Positions 1-8,989 of a stretch of 51,473 nt of DNA are shown piece by piece (position 1 is the first letter of the stretch; every line of letters begins with the position of its first letter). Where the stretch lies: positions 1 through 51,473 of the forward strand of contig JAFEGO010000105.1 in assembly GCA_018239845.1 (NCBI GenBank), in the 5' to 3' direction. The position numbers were made by a program, and so were the translations under genes. This DNA comes from Verrucomicrobiota bacterium. GTDB lineage: Bacteria > Verrucomicrobiota > Verrucomicrobiia > Opitutales > Opitutaceae. Under the pieces are notes generated by a model, which was given only the letters and a program-made list of their open reading frames with translations, was not told the DNA's origin and did not search any database.

Positions 1-36
1 CGCGCGATTTGCACTGGCAAATCGCGCGTTTTGTTT
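1..36 (+). terminator. Intrinsic terminator of the gene upstream of the window
   Basis: A perfect 12-bp stem (CGCGCGATTTGC at 1-12 pairing with 17-28) closes a 4-nt ACTG loop and is followed by TTTTGTTT. Stem plus T-rich tract is the normal form of a rho-independent terminator on the plus strand. The gene it ends lies outside the window. Confidence 0.7.
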
Positions 37-122
37 AAGTTCTCCTCAACCCGCCGCCCCTGCGGAGGGAACTTGGGCGCCGCGCCCGAATCACACACGC
101 CAAACACCTTTATCCACCTGCC

Positions 123-866
123 ATGATTACCTCATCCATCTTCTTCGCCGCCGCTGAGTCCGCGTCCCTGCTGAAGGGCGGATTCCTTTCGCCCCTGGTG
201 CTGATCATTTTGGTGATCATCATGATCCCGGTGTCGCTCTACGCGCAGTTCCGCGTGTCCAGCACCTACAACCGCAACGCGCAGATCCCCTCGCGCGGCG
301 GTATCACAGGCCGCGAGGCCGCCCGGGCCGTGATGGATCGCGCCGGCATCACCGACGTCTCCATCGAGGTCACCGAGGGCCATCTCACGGATCACTACAA
401 TCCGATCACCCGGCAGCTCGTGCTTTCCGAGGAAAACTACAACGGCACGAGCCTCGCCGCGCTCGGTGTCGCCGCGCACGAGGCGGGTCACGCCATCCAG
501 CACAAGGTCGGCTACTCGATGCTGCACTTCCGCATGGCGCTTGTCCCGGCCACCAACTTCGTGTCGCGCGTGGTCCCGATCGTGATGCTGATCGGCTTCT
601 TCTTCGCGGCCGGCCTGAGCGGCATGCTGCTCGACATCGCGATCATCTGCTATGCGGTGATCACGCTGTTCCAGCTCATCACGCTGCCGGTCGAGTTCGA
701 CGCTACCCGCCGCGCCAAGGCGCAGCTCGTGGATCTCGGCATCCTCGACAAGGACGAGATGCCCGGCGTCAACGAGACGCTCAACGCCGCCGCGCTCACC
801 TACGTCGCCGCCTTCGTCAGTTCGCTGCTGTATCTCCTCTACCTCATCTCCTCCCGCCGCGACTAA
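123..866 (+). CDS. Membrane zinc metallopeptidase, YugP/Zn_peptidase_2 family
   Basis: A 247-aa integral membrane protein. An N-terminal hydrophobic segment (about residues 22-42) is followed by a soluble part holding the zinc-protease motif HEAGH at residues 119-123, in the context [12 protein letters not shown]. Two or three further hydrophobic segments follow (about 140-190 and 220-243). This layout and length match the YugP-like neutral zinc metallopeptidases, in which the two His of HExxH bind zinc and the Glu is catalytic; the natural substrate is not known for most members. The ATG is preceded by no clear Shine-Dalgarno sequence. The DUF2200 gene begins 28 nt after the stop, so the two may be co-transcribed. 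Family assignment is firm; the physiological role is unknown. Confidence 0.88.
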   Translation: MITSSIFFAAAESASLLKGGFLSPLVLIILVIIMIPVSLYAQFRVSSTYNRNAQIPSRGGITGREAARAVMDRAGITDVSIEVTEGHLTDHYNPITRQLVLSEENYNGTSLAALGVAAHEAGHAIQHKVGYSMLHFRMALVPATNFVSRVVPIVMLIGFFFAAGLSGMLLDIAIICYAVITLFQLITLPVEFDATRRAKAQLVDLGILDKDEMPGVNETLNAAALTYVAAFVSSLLYLLYLISSRRD

Positions 867-894
867 GCGGCCGGGAGCAGAGGGCGCCGCGACC

Positions 895-1248
895 ATGGCG
901 GAGATGCACAAGATTTTCACGACGCCCGTCGCCAAGGTCTATCCCTATTATCTAGCGAAGGCGGAGAAAAAGGGCCGGACCAAGGCCGAGGTGGACGCGA
1001 TCATCTGCTGGCTGACCGGTTACACGCCAAAGCAGCTGGAGGCGCAGCTGAAGCAGGAGACCGATTTCGAGACTTTCTTCGCGAAGGCGCCCAAACCCAA
1101 TCCGGCGCGGACTGCGATCACCGGTGTGATCTGCGGCGTGCGCATCGAGGAGATCACGGAGCCGACCATGCGCGAGATCCGCTATCTCGACAAACTGATC
1201 GACGAATTGGCCAAGGGCCGGCCGATGGAGAAGATTCTCCGGGCCTAG
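895..1248 (+). CDS. DUF2200 family protein
   Basis: A 117-aa soluble protein beginning [19 protein letters not shown]. It matches the small DUF2200 family along its whole length: the tyrosine-rich start, the [11 protein letters not shown] segment, the [10 protein letters not shown] segment and the CGVRIEEI segment, ending with a short charged helix. No catalytic motif is evident and I know of no established function. There is no signal peptide or membrane segment. It follows the zinc peptidase by 28 nt on the same strand, and a terminator for the converging gene lies just after it. Confidence 0.85.
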   Translation: MAEMHKIFTTPVAKVYPYYLAKAEKKGRTKAEVDAIICWLTGYTPKQLEAQLKQETDFETFFAKAPKPNPARTAITGVICGVRIEEITEPTMREIRYLDKLIDELAKGRPMEKILRA

Positions 1249-1252
1249 GCGC

Positions 1253-1279
1253 AAAAAGCGCGGCCGGTGAAGGCCGCGC
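1253..1279 (-). terminator. Intrinsic terminator of the small secreted-protein gene (minus strand)
   Basis: GCGCGGCC (1258-1265) and GGCCGCGC (1272-1279) form a perfect 8-bp stem with a 6-nt loop. Read on the minus strand the stem is followed by TTTTT (the A5 at 1253-1257). That gives a standard terminator 30 nt past the stop of the minus-strand gene ending at 1309. There is no T tract on the plus side, so it is unlikely to work well for the DUF2200 gene. Confidence 0.75.
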
Positions 1280-1308
1280 GAGGATACGGGAAACCACGGA
1301 CCGGATGC

Positions 1309-1629
1309 TCAGGTGATATCGACGTAAATGTCGTCCCCGTCCGGGATCGTGCCGACGTAGTACTGACCTTTGGCGGCAGTTGTATCGACCGTCATGTACA
1401 GGCTTGAGATGTAGCCATTGCCGAAAGGCAGGCTGGAGCTCGTGCACGGGTAGGTGAAGCCGAGGTCGCTGATGCCGAAGACATCCGTGTACTGGAGGGA
1501 TCCGCTCACATAGCCGGTGCCGCCGCCGGAATTCTGCGCGAAGGGATAGTAGCTGGCACCGGCGAACACGGCGGACGCGAACAGCAGGCCGAGGATGGCC
1601 ATGCGCATACCTGTCATTGCTTTTTTCAT
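1309..1629 (-). CDS. Small secreted protein of unknown function
   Basis: A 106-aa protein starting MKKAMTGMRMAILGLLFASA. It has a clear Sec signal peptide (two Lys and an Arg, hydrophobic core, probable cleavage after VFAGA near residue 25). The mature part is about 80 residues, rich in Gly, Ser and Tyr, with one Cys near residue 62 and the acidic end DGDDIYVDIT. I do not recognise a family. The same frame is open further upstream on the minus strand, but I place the start here because the signal peptide begins at this Met. A good terminator 30 nt after the stop supports a real, independently expressed gene. Confidence 0.65.
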   Translation of the reverse strand: MKKAMTGMRMAILGLLFASAVFAGASYYPFAQNSGGGTGYVSGSLQYTDVFGISDLGFTYPCTSSSLPFGNGYISSLYMTVDTTAAKGQYYVGTIPDGDDIYVDIT

Positions 1630-1848
1630 AACGGTATCTGGTTGGCTGACGTTGGGGGTGGACGGGGCAGGGACTGCGCCCGCCGCCGGCGGGACACGCC
1701 GACAGGTAAAAATAATATGGATACAGGATACGGGGTAAATGAAAATGGGCCGACGCGCTGATGAATTTTCGGTAAATGTATCGGATAAACAGATGCGGAT
1801 TGACTGGGGCGGAAAGCCGGCCTTTGATCGGGCAACCCCCTGCACCCC

Positions 1849-2304
1849 ATGAAGAAAACCCTCTGGATGCTGTTCCTGCTTTCGCTCATAGCGCGCTCCT
1901 ATGCGGCTGACGCCCCGATTATCGCCGCCCCCGGTCCCGACCCCCAGCCCGACACGGCGCCATCCTATTTCGCCAAGCTGGCGATGGTGAAGATGTGGCC
2001 GCAGGGCCGGGAGCCGCTGCCGGAGGACCAGGTGGCCGCGATCAAGCGCGGCGCGCGCACCCAGGCGTACACCGTCACGCACAACAATGCCGCGGGAAAA
2101 TTGTGGACCGTGGAGGAGATCGAGGCGGGGAAGCGGAAGATCAAGTTCGCCTATGCCTTCGACCAGACCGGGGAAGTGATCCGGATCGACATGTACTTCC
2201 CCGACGGCAAGGCGAAGACTTACTACGACCGCTACGGCAAGCCGCCGCCGGCGAAGCGGCCGCGGCCGGCGGTGGCACCGACCGCCGCTAAGCCCGCCAA
2301 CTGA
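1849..2304 (+). CDS. Hypothetical secreted protein, proline-rich ends
   Basis: A 151-aa protein with a signal peptide (MKKTLWMLFLLSLIARSYA, probable cleavage after YAA). A Pro-rich linker follows, then a compact domain of about 90 residues with alternating hydrophobic and charged segments (TAYTV-like strands, FAYAFDQTGEVIRIDMYF, YYDRYGK). The C-terminal tail is rich in Pro, Ala, Lys and Arg. I do not recognise the family. The predicted place is periplasm or cell surface. The gap of about 220 nt to the divergent small secreted-protein gene presumably holds both promoters. No clear Shine-Dalgarno sequence is visible. Confidence 0.6.
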   Translation: MKKTLWMLFLLSLIARSYAADAPIIAAPGPDPQPDTAPSYFAKLAMVKMWPQGREPLPEDQVAAIKRGARTQAYTVTHNNAAGKLWTVEEIEAGKRKIKFAYAFDQTGEVIRIDMYFPDGKAKTYYDRYGKPPPAKRPRPAVAPTAAKPAN

Positions 2305-2394
2305 CCGGACTCCCTGCAAGTCGCCGGAGGGGAAACGGTAACATTCGGGCGGGCGGCTTTGCAGATCGTTGCATCATGGCTACTGCTTCTCGCC

Positions 2395-3417
2395 ATGAAG
2401 AAAATTGGTTTCCTGTCGTTCGGTCATTGGACACCATCGGCGCAGTCGCAGACGCGCTCGGCGGCTGATGTGCTCCTGCAGTCTATCGACCTCGCGGTCG
2501 AGGCGGAGCGCATCGGGGTCGATGGGGCGTACTACCGGGTCCATCATTTCGCCCGGCAGCTGTCCTCCCCGTTTCCACTGCTGGCGGCGGTGGGCGCGAA
2601 GACCAAGAAGATCGAGATCGGCACGGCCGTCATCGATATGCGGTACGAAAATCCGCACTACATGGCTGAGGACGCTGGCTCGGCCGACCTCATCGCCGGC
2701 TCGCGTCTGCAGCTGGGCATCAGCCGCGGCTCCCCCGAGCAGGTGATCGACGGCTGGCGGCACTTCGGCTACCAGCTCAAGGAAAGTGAGGACGACGCGG
2801 CCCTCGGCCGGCGCCACGCCGAGACCTTTCTCGGGCTCCTCGCCGGGAAAGGTTTCGCGCAGCCCAACCCGCGCCCGATGTTTCCCAATCCGCCGGGGCT
2901 CCTGCGGCTCGAGCCCTTTTCCGCCAGTTTGCGCGAGCGCATCTGGTGGGGCTCGGCGACCAATGCGACCGCGGTGTGGGCGGCGAAACTCGGGATGAAC
3001 CTCCAGAGCTCGACCCTCAAGTTCGACGAGTCGGGTGAGCCGCTGCACATCCAGCAGGCCAGGCAGATCCGCGCCTACCGCGCGGCCTGGGCCGAAGCCG
3101 GCCACGCCCGTCCGCCGCGCGTCTCGGTCAGCCGCAGCATCTTTCCTCTGATGAACGACCGGGACCGCGCCTACTTCGGGACCGACGAGGAGCAGCAGGA
3201 TCAGATCGGTTTTCTCGACGAGTCCACGCGAGCCGTCTTCGGCCGGGGCTATGCCGCCGAGCCGGACGTCCTCATTGAGCAGCTCAAAAAGGATGAAGCC
3301 CTGGCCGAGGCCGACACGATTTTGCTGACGATCCCCAACCAGCTCGGGGTGGCTTACAACGTGCACGTCCTGGAATCGATCCTCACGCACGTCGCTCCCG
3401 GCCTCGGTTGGCGCTAG
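2395..3417 (+). CDS. LLM-class flavin-dependent oxidoreductase (luciferase-like)
   Basis: A 340-aa soluble protein opening with [12 protein letters not shown], the beta-1 strand of the luciferase-like TIM barrel. Family features follow: the HHFA segment near residue 60, [13 protein letters not shown] near 80-92, then [11 protein letters not shown]. This group binds FMN or F420 and oxidises organic substrates; the substrate here cannot be told. The frame is open upstream to a TTG at 2359, but the extra 12 residues ([12 protein letters not shown]) precede the normal family start, so I use the ATG at 2395. The gene stands alone, between a small secreted protein and tRNA-Ser. Confidence 0.85.
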   Translation: MKKIGFLSFGHWTPSAQSQTRSAADVLLQSIDLAVEAERIGVDGAYYRVHHFARQLSSPFPLLAAVGAKTKKIEIGTAVIDMRYENPHYMAEDAGSADLIAGSRLQLGISRGSPEQVIDGWRHFGYQLKESEDDAALGRRHAETFLGLLAGKGFAQPNPRPMFPNPPGLLRLEPFSASLRERIWWGSATNATAVWAAKLGMNLQSSTLKFDESGEPLHIQQARQIRAYRAAWAEAGHARPPRVSVSRSIFPLMNDRDRAYFGTDEEQQDQIGFLDESTRAVFGRGYAAEPDVLIEQLKKDEALAEADTILLTIPNQLGVAYNVHVLESILTHVAPGLGWR

Positions 3418-3481
3418 CTCAAGACCGCGGCCAATCTTGGCTCGACATAGCCGGCATTTAGCCGAGCGTTTCCGCCTGTCC

Positions 3482-3569
3482 GGAGAGGTGGCAGAGTGGT
3501 CTATCGCGGCGGTCTTGAAAACCGCTGAACCGAAAGGTTCCGGGGGTTCGAATCCCTCCCTCTCCGCCA
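3482..3569 (+). tRNA. tRNA-Ser (anticodon UGA), CCA encoded
   Basis: The acceptor stem GGAGAGG (3482-3488) pairs with CCTCTCC (3559-3565), followed by discriminator G and an encoded CCA at 3567-3569. The anticodon stem GCGGT/ACCGC closes the loop CTTGAAA, giving anticodon TGA, which reads UCA. A variable arm is present, as expected for serine, and GGTTCGAAT marks the T loop. The terminal GCCA also forms the left end of a 10-bp palindrome (3566-3588). Confidence 0.93.
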
Positions 3570-3730
3570 TTTGCCGCAGGCAAATGGCGCGGCGGCGCAG
3601 CCGATGGGACGCGAAGCGTCGCAGGGAGGGATAGGGGCAAATCGCCCTCAGGCGATTTGGGGCGCAGCCCCGAGCGGAGGCGAGTCAATCCCTCCCTCTC
3701 CGCCATTTGCCGCAGGCAATTGGCGCGGCG
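3551..3730. repeat. Duplicated tRNA-Ser 3' end enclosing a mosaic of mini-palindromes
   Basis: The last third of tRNA-Ser plus its 3' flank (3551-3594) recurs at 3687-3730 as a direct repeat, 44 nt with one mismatch, offset by 136 nt. Between and within the copies lie perfect short hairpins: GCCATTTGCC-GCA-GGCAAATGGC (3566-3588), GACGC-GAA-GCGTC (3608-3620), CAAATCGCC-CTCA-GGCGATTTG (3638-3659) and GGGGC-GCA-GCCCC (3659-3671). The second copy of the first hairpin has one base change. No integrase lies next to it. It may be a REP-like element that expanded at the tRNA end. Confidence 0.75.
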
Positions 3731-3839
3731 AATTATTGCGGGTGTGCGGGAAAGGCTTGGACTGGGGCCGGAATTTTTCTGTGCTGAAAGAGTGAACCCC
3801 CAACGTCGCGCTACAGTTAATACGGACCCGGTCGGCGCG

Positions 3840-5051
3840 GTGGCGGAGATCCAGGGGCTGTACGGGCCGTTCACGTTTTCCGAAAAACTGTTTCAGCGCA
3901 TCTGGCTGCAAGGAGACTTCGATCGCACGTTGGCGACGACGACAGACGGGCGGCGCGTCCGCGTGTTGTATCCCGGGAAATGGAATCTGCTCGGCGGGCC
4001 GGACTTCAAGGGCGCCCGGATCGCGTTTGAAAACGGCGAGACCCGCGTGGGCGACGTGGAACTGCATTTGCACGCGGCCGATTGGGTGGCGCACCGGCAT
4101 GCGCAGGACCCGGCGTACGATGGCGTGATTTTGCATGTCGTGCTGTTTCCGCCGCCGGCGGGGACACGCACACTCGGTGCGGATGGATGCGAGATCCCGG
4201 TGCTGCCACTGCTGCCGTGGCTGCATCACGATCTGGAGGAATACGCGGCAGAGGCGGCGGTGGAGCAGCTGGCGGACCGGCCGGCCTCGCGCGTGCTGGA
4301 CGAACTCGGCGCGCTGCCGGCCGAGGCGCTGGCGGATTTGCTGCGCACGCATGCGCGCCAGCGTTGGGAGCAGAAGGTGCATTTCGCGCGGCTGCGTGTG
4401 CAACGCCTCGGCTGGGAGGCGGCCTGCCATCACACCGCGCTGGAGATTCTGGGCTACCGGTTCAACCGCGCGCCGATGCTCCGCCTCGCGGGCCAGTGGC
4501 CGCTGGCCGCGTGGACGGCGCGGGATTTTGCCGCGGGCATCGAGGCGCTGTATGCCGCGGAGGCCGATACGTGGACGGTGCAGGGCGTGCGGCCGGCGAA
4601 TCACCCGCGCACCCGGCTGCGCCAATACGCCGCTTGGGTCGCAGCCCGGCCCGACTGGCCGGCGCGGCTGGAGCGCGCGGGCGAGGCGCTGGGCGCGATT
4701 GCGGAAGGTTTGAGCACCGGGGACGCGCGGCGGACCTTTGGCTTCACGCACCGGCGGGCAGAACTGGCCGGGGCGATTTGCGCGGAGGCGGTTTCAGGGA
4801 CCCGGTTCGACAACCTCGTCTGCGATGGTTTCCTGCCGCTGCTGGAGGCTAGGGGAGGGCGGCACGGTTTTGGGTACTGGCAGCACTGGTTTGCCGGCGA
4901 CATGCCGCCGGCGGTGGTGGCAAATTTGCGCACCTTGGGTATGTTTTCCGGCCGGCACCACCCGGCCCGGCATGGGGTAGCGCAAGGCTTGCTGGGCTGG
5001 TTGATCGAGACCGAGCGCCAAAGTTCCGCCGCCGAGGGGCGCGGGGCTTGA
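3840..5051 (+). CDS. DUF2851 family protein
   Basis: A soluble protein of about 403 aa whose N-terminus, AEIQGLYGPFTFSEKLFQRIW, is the typical opening of DUF2851. Family segments follow: GKWNLLGGPDFKGA, GDVELHLHAADW, and a histidine and tryptophan in HVVLF and PWLHHDLEEYA. The GDVELH segment recalls a small nuclease-like fold, but I know of no demonstrated activity. The frame is open upstream into the palindromic repeat, so the start is uncertain. GTG at 3840 fits the family N-terminus best and GTG at 3792 is the alternative. The nusA promoter overlaps its stop codon. Confidence 0.8.
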   Translation: MAEIQGLYGPFTFSEKLFQRIWLQGDFDRTLATTTDGRRVRVLYPGKWNLLGGPDFKGARIAFENGETRVGDVELHLHAADWVAHRHAQDPAYDGVILHVVLFPPPAGTRTLGADGCEIPVLPLLPWLHHDLEEYAAEAAVEQLADRPASRVLDELGALPAEALADLLRTHARQRWEQKVHFARLRVQRLGWEAACHHTALEILGYRFNRAPMLRLAGQWPLAAWTARDFAAGIEALYAAEADTWTVQGVRPANHPRTRLRQYAAWVAARPDWPARLERAGEALGAIAEGLSTGDARRTFGFTHRRAELAGAICAEAVSGTRFDNLVCDGFLPLLEARGGRHGFGYWQHWFAGDMPPAVVANLRTLGMFSGRHHPARHGVAQGLLGWLIETERQSSAAEGRGA

Positions 5052-5083
5052 CAAAATTTACACTCGTTCGGTAAGTTTACCGA
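5048..5083 (+). promoter_or_regulatory. Promoter of the nusA operon with overlapping inverted repeat
   Basis: TTGACA (5048-5053), an 18-nt spacer and TAAGTT (5072-5077) give a good sigma-70-type promoter; the -35 overlaps the stop of the DUF2851 gene. The -10 lies in the middle of a perfect 7-bp inverted repeat, TCGGTAA-GT-TTACCGA (5068-5083), which looks like an operator. It would serve nusA, 77 nt downstream. Confidence 0.6.
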
Positions 5084-5095
5084 CTCAGCAACACT

Positions 5096-5142
5096 CACTT
5101 TCCTGAAAGTGGGCCTTAGGGCCTGCTTTTTTTTTCCACTTT
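5096..5142 (+). promoter_or_regulatory. nusA leader: terminator-like hairpins with an alternative pairing
   Basis: CACTTT-CCTG-AAAGTG (5096-5111) is followed directly by GGCC-TTAG-GGCC (5112-5123), TGC and nine T (5127-5135), a terminator-like structure. AAAGTGG (5106-5112) can pair instead with CCACTTT (5136-5142), which would open the first hairpin. Mutually exclusive pairings before a T tract are the usual sign of attenuation. NusA itself affects termination and autoregulates in E. coli, so feedback is plausible but unproven here. Confidence 0.45.
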
Positions 5143-5159
5143 TCCCACCAACCAACCCT

Positions 5160-6386
5160 ATGAGCAGCGAAATTCTGTCCGTCCTCGAATACATGGAGAA
5201 AGAGAAGGGGATCCCGCGTGGCGACATGATCGCCACGATTGCGAACGCGTTGAAAACCGCGGCGCAGAAGGGGGTTAACTCGGGGCAGGAGCTCAAGATC
5301 GACATCAATCCGAAGAACGGTCAGCTCCATGCGTGGTCGGTGCTCAAGGTGGTCGATTCCGTCAGCAATCCCAAGACCGAGATCCACATCGAAAAGGCTC
5401 AGGTCATGAAGCCTGGTGCCGTCATCGGCGAACTCCTGGAAAAGGAGATCGACCCCTCTTCGCTCGGCCGCATTGCCGCGCAGACGGCCCGTCAGGCCGT
5501 TATGCAGCGCCTGCGCCAGTTTGAGAAGGACCGCATTTTCGACGACTTTAAGGACCAGATCGGCAACATCGTCACCGGTACCGTCCGCCGCCGCGAGCGC
5601 AACGACCTCTACATCGACCTCGGCAAGGCCGAGGCCGTGATGCCCGGCAAGGAGCAGGTCCCCGGCGAAGAGTATCAGCCCGGCGAGCGCATCCGCTGCC
5701 TCCTCCTCAACATCGAGACGACCCCGCGCGGCCCCGAGATCATCCTCACCCGAGGCAGCCCGAAGTTCGTGCGCCGCCTCTTCGAGCTTGAGGTCACCGA
5801 GATCGCCGATGGCACCGTCAAGATCGAGGCCTTCGCCCGCGAGCCCGGCTACCGCACCAAGATCGCCGTCACGAGCACCGACCCCAAGGTCGATCCCGTA
5901 GGCGCGTGCGTCGGTGCCCGTGGCGCCCGCGTGAAGACTATCGTGCGCGAGCTCAACGGCGAGAAGATCGACATCGTCCGCTACTTCGCCGAGCCGCGCG
6001 AGATGATCATCGAGGCCCTCAAGCCCGCCGTCCCGCGCGAGATCATCGTGGACGAGAAATCGCACCGCATCCTCCTCCGCGTCGCCGCCGACGATCTCGC
6101 GATCGCCATCGGCCGCAAGGGCCAGAACGCCCGCCTCACTTCCCGCCTCATCGGCTGGCGCCTCGACATCGAGGAGTTCCACGCCGCGGGCGACGATCCG
6201 CGCGGCAACGCCATCGCCTCGCTGGTCAAGAACCTCGGGCTCGACGCCGGGATCGCCGGCCGCCTCGTGGACATGGGCATCAACTCCCCCGCCGCCTTCG
6301 AGGGCGTCGAGGCGCCCGACCTCGTGGACGCCGGATTCACCGCCGAGGAAGCCGCGGCCGTCATCGACCGCGTGAACCAGTCCTGA
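5160..6386 (+). CDS. nusA: Transcription termination/antitermination factor NusA
   Basis: A 408-aa protein. The N-terminal RNA-polymerase-binding domain covers about residues 1-130 ([17 protein letters not shown], then [18 protein letters not shown]). An S1 domain follows at about 135-200 ([32 protein letters not shown]), then two KH domains at about 225-345 ([17 protein letters not shown] and [18 protein letters not shown]). It ends with a single helix-hairpin-helix-like repeat (about 350-408). NusA binds RNA polymerase and the transcript and controls pausing and termination. I use the ATG at 5160 because the open frame upstream runs through the leader hairpins. It heads the nusA-infB-rbfA-nrnA-truB-ribF operon; infB starts 36 nt after its stop. 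Confidence 0.96.
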   Translation: MSSEILSVLEYMEKEKGIPRGDMIATIANALKTAAQKGVNSGQELKIDINPKNGQLHAWSVLKVVDSVSNPKTEIHIEKAQVMKPGAVIGELLEKEIDPSSLGRIAAQTARQAVMQRLRQFEKDRIFDDFKDQIGNIVTGTVRRRERNDLYIDLGKAEAVMPGKEQVPGEEYQPGERIRCLLLNIETTPRGPEIILTRGSPKFVRRLFELEVTEIADGTVKIEAFAREPGYRTKIAVTSTDPKVDPVGACVGARGARVKTIVRELNGEKIDIVRYFAEPREMIIEALKPAVPREIIVDEKSHRILLRVAADDLAIAIGRKGQNARLTSRLIGWRLDIEEFHAAGDDPRGNAIASLVKNLGLDAGIAGRLVDMGINSPAAFEGVEAPDLVDAGFTAEEAAAVIDRVNQS

Positions 6387-6421
6387 GCACCCTGTAACTT
6401 AATAATAGATACGAACAACTG

Positions 6422-8905
6422 ATGAGCCTCCGCATTCACGAACTCGCCAAGCGCTACAACATGGAAGGCAAGGACATGCTGTCCCTGCTGAAGGAGCGCG
6501 GCTACGTCTCTGCGGACACCAAGTCAGTTTCCAGCACGGTCAGCAAAATCTACATCGAGCAGCTCGAGAAGGATTTCGCCGACAAGGCCGCCGCCGAGGC
6601 GAAAGCCGCTCCCGCCGCCGCACCGGCCGCCCCCGAGGCTCCGGCCGTCGACGCCGGGGCTGCGCCCGTTGTGCGCCTGCCCGTTGGCGCGCTGGTGAAG
6701 TCCAAGGAGGACGTCGTGCGCGAGCGCGAGGCCGCCGCTGCCGCCAAGGCGGCGCCGAAGCCGGTGCCTGCGCCGGCCGCCCCGTCGCCCGTCTCCGCTC
6801 CCCCGCCGCCGCCTCCGGTCAAGCCGGCCGCGCCGGTCTCCGCCCCCCGTTTTGTCGCGCCGCCGCCGGCTCCGCCGCGCGCCGCGCCCGCCCCGGTTTC
6901 GGCCCCCGCGCCGGTGTTGCCGCCGAAGGCTCCCGCTCCGCTGGCTCCGCCGCCGGTCGTCGTCCCGCCCGTGGCGAAGAGCCCCGTGGCACCGCCTCCG
7001 CCGCCGGTCGCGCCGCGTTTTGCGCCGCCGCCTCCGCCGCCGCTGCCGGGCTCGTCCCCGGCGCCCGTGGTGACGCCGGCGGCAAGCGCCGCCCCGGCCC
7101 CGGTCGTTTCGGGCGACGGCAAGATCATCCATCTCAAGCCGCCGATCGTGGTCCGCGACTTCGCGACCGCGCTCGGGATGAAGCCCTTCAAGCTCATCTC
7201 CGAGCTCAACCAGGCGGGCGGCTTCGCGTCGATGAACTCGACGATCGACGAGGCCATGGCCGTCAAGGTCGCCGAGAAGCACGGCTTCGTCCTTGAGATC
7301 AAGCATCGCGGCGACGCGGCGCAGCAGCAGCAGAACGCCCAGAAGGGCAAGCAGGAGAAGAAGCCCGAGGAGGACGAGTCCAAGTTCCTCGTGCCGCGTC
7401 CCCCGGTCGTCTGCATCCTCGGCCACGTGGACCACGGCAAGACCTCCCTCCTCGACGCCATTCGCAAGGCCAACGTCGCTGCGGGCGAGGCCGGCGGCAT
7501 CACCCAGCACATCGGCGCCTACCAGATCGAGCAGCAGGGCCGCAAGATCACCTTTTTGGATACGCCCGGTCACGCCGCCTTCTCGAAGATGCGCGCGCGC
7601 GGCGCCGAGGTCACCGACATCGCGGTGCTCGTGGTCGCGGCCGACGACGGCTTCATGCCGCAGACGGACGAGGCGCTGAAGCACGCCCAGGCCGCCAAGG
7701 TCGCCCTCATCGTCGCCATCAACAAGATGGACGTGAAGGGTGCCAACATCGACCAGGTCAAGACCCAGATGCAGCAGCGCAACATCGCCCCCGAGGACTG
7801 GGGTGGTGAGACGATCACGGTGCCGGTGTCCGCCATCAAGGGCACGGGCATCGACAACCTGCTCGAGATGATTCTCCTGCAGGCCGACGTGCTCGAGCTG
7901 AAGGCCAACCCGAAGGCGCCCGCCAGCGGCATCATCGTGGAGTCCGAGATTGATTTTGGCCGCGGCCCGCTCGCGACCGTCATCGTCCAGCGCGGCACGC
8001 TCCGCGTGGGCGACGCCATTGTCTGCGGGTCGAATTTCGCCCGCGTCCGCGCCATGTTCGACGACAAGGGCGCGAATGTGAAGGAAGCCACCCCCGGCAC
8101 GCCCGTGCGCGTGATCGGCTGGAGCGGCACGCCCGACAGCGGCGCCACCTTCAAGGCCGTGAAGAACGTCCGCGAGGCCGAAAAGATGGCCGAAGAGGAA
8201 CAGCTCCGCCAGAAGCAGGTGGTCACGACCGCGGCCGCCGTGCCGAAGGAAGTCTCCGTCGAGCAGCTCTTCGCCAACATCGCCGCCACCACGGCGAAGG
8301 TCCTCAAGCTCATCATCAAGACCGACGTCTTCGGCTCCGCCGAGGCGGTGCGCTCGGTGCTCGAGGGCATCAAGAGCACGAAGGTCTCGCTCGAGATCGT
8401 GTCCGTGGACGTGGGCCTCGTAACCAAGAACGATGTGCTCATGGCCGGCGCCGCCGGCTCGGTGATCATTGGTTTCCACACGAAGCTGGAGCCGGGCGTC
8501 ACTTCGCTGGCGAAGCACCACGGCGTGCGCATCGAGACGTACGAGATCATTTACGAGATGGGCGACAAGGTCCGCGAGATGATGGCCGACCTGCTCGACC
8601 CCGATCTCAAGGAGATCAAGCTCGGCGGGGCGGAAGTCCGCCAGGTCTTCCCGCTCGCGAAGGGCTTTGTGGCGGGCTGCCTCGTCACCGACGGCAAGAT
8701 CACCCGCAACGCTGCCGCGCGCCTGCGCCGTGGCCGCGAGATCGTTTACGAGGGCAAGATCCAGACGCTCAAGCGCTTCAAGGACGACGCCAACGAGGTC
8801 CGCGCGGGCCTCGAGTGCGGCGTGAAGCTCGACGACTTCAACGGCTACCAAGCCGGCGATGCGATCGAGGTGTACGAGATCCAGAAAGTCCGGGCCTCCC
8901 TCTGA
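6422..8905 (+). CDS. infB: Translation initiation factor IF-2
   Basis: An 827-aa GTPase that delivers initiator tRNA to the 30S subunit. An IF2 N-terminal helical domain (about residues 1-50, [19 protein letters not shown]) is followed by a long Ala/Pro-rich linker (about 55-230) and a second IF2-N domain (about 235-295). The G domain starts near 330, with G1 GHVDHGKT (332-339), G3 DTPGHAAF and G4 NKMD. Domains II to IV follow to [12 protein letters not shown]. The proline-rich linker is longer than in enterobacterial IF-2 but typical of GC-rich phyla. No Shine-Dalgarno sequence precedes the ATG; the AT-rich gap AATAATAGATACGAACAAC does. Confidence 0.97.
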   Translation: MSLRIHELAKRYNMEGKDMLSLLKERGYVSADTKSVSSTVSKIYIEQLEKDFADKAAAEAKAAPAAAPAAPEAPAVDAGAAPVVRLPVGALVKSKEDVVREREAAAAAKAAPKPVPAPAAPSPVSAPPPPPPVKPAAPVSAPRFVAPPPAPPRAAPAPVSAPAPVLPPKAPAPLAPPPVVVPPVAKSPVAPPPPPVAPRFAPPPPPPLPGSSPAPVVTPAASAAPAPVVSGDGKIIHLKPPIVVRDFATALGMKPFKLISELNQAGGFASMNSTIDEAMAVKVAEKHGFVLEIKHRGDAAQQQQNAQKGKQEKKPEEDESKFLVPRPPVVCILGHVDHGKTSLLDAIRKANVAAGEAGGITQHIGAYQIEQQGRKITFLDTPGHAAFSKMRARGAEVTDIAVLVVAADDGFMPQTDEALKHAQAAKVALIVAINKMDVKGANIDQVKTQMQQRNIAPEDWGGETITVPVSAIKGTGIDNLLEMILLQADVLELKANPKAPASGIIVESEIDFGRGPLATVIVQRGTLRVGDAIVCGSNFARVRAMFDDKGANVKEATPGTPVRVIGWSGTPDSGATFKAVKNVREAEKMAEEEQLRQKQVVTTAAAVPKEVSVEQLFANIAATTAKVLKLIIKTDVFGSAEAVRSVLEGIKSTKVSLEIVSVDVGLVTKNDVLMAGAAGSVIIGFHTKLEPGVTSLAKHHGVRIETYEIIYEMGDKVREMMADLLDPDLKEIKLGGAEVRQVFPLAKGFVAGCLVTDGKITRNAAARLRRGREIVYEGKIQTLKRFKDDANEVRAGLECGVKLDDFNGYQAGDAIEVYEIQKVRASL

Positions 8906-8989
8906 TTTTCGGTTTTCGATTCCTGATTTTTGGCTGAAGGTGCCGGCGACCGGGAAATCGGAAATCGGAAACCCAAGATCAAAAATCCC

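Noticed and set aside
3551..3730. Second att pair of an integrated element at tRNA-Ser
   Set aside because: The copies are only 136 nt apart, enclose no gene, and the spacer is made of hairpins. It looks like a repeat element, not an integrase target with cargo.
6600..7120. Repetitive GCC/CCG-rich stretch as a tandem repeat or recombination hot spot
   Set aside because: It is the Ala/Pro-rich linker of IF-2, usual for this protein in GC-rich bacteria.
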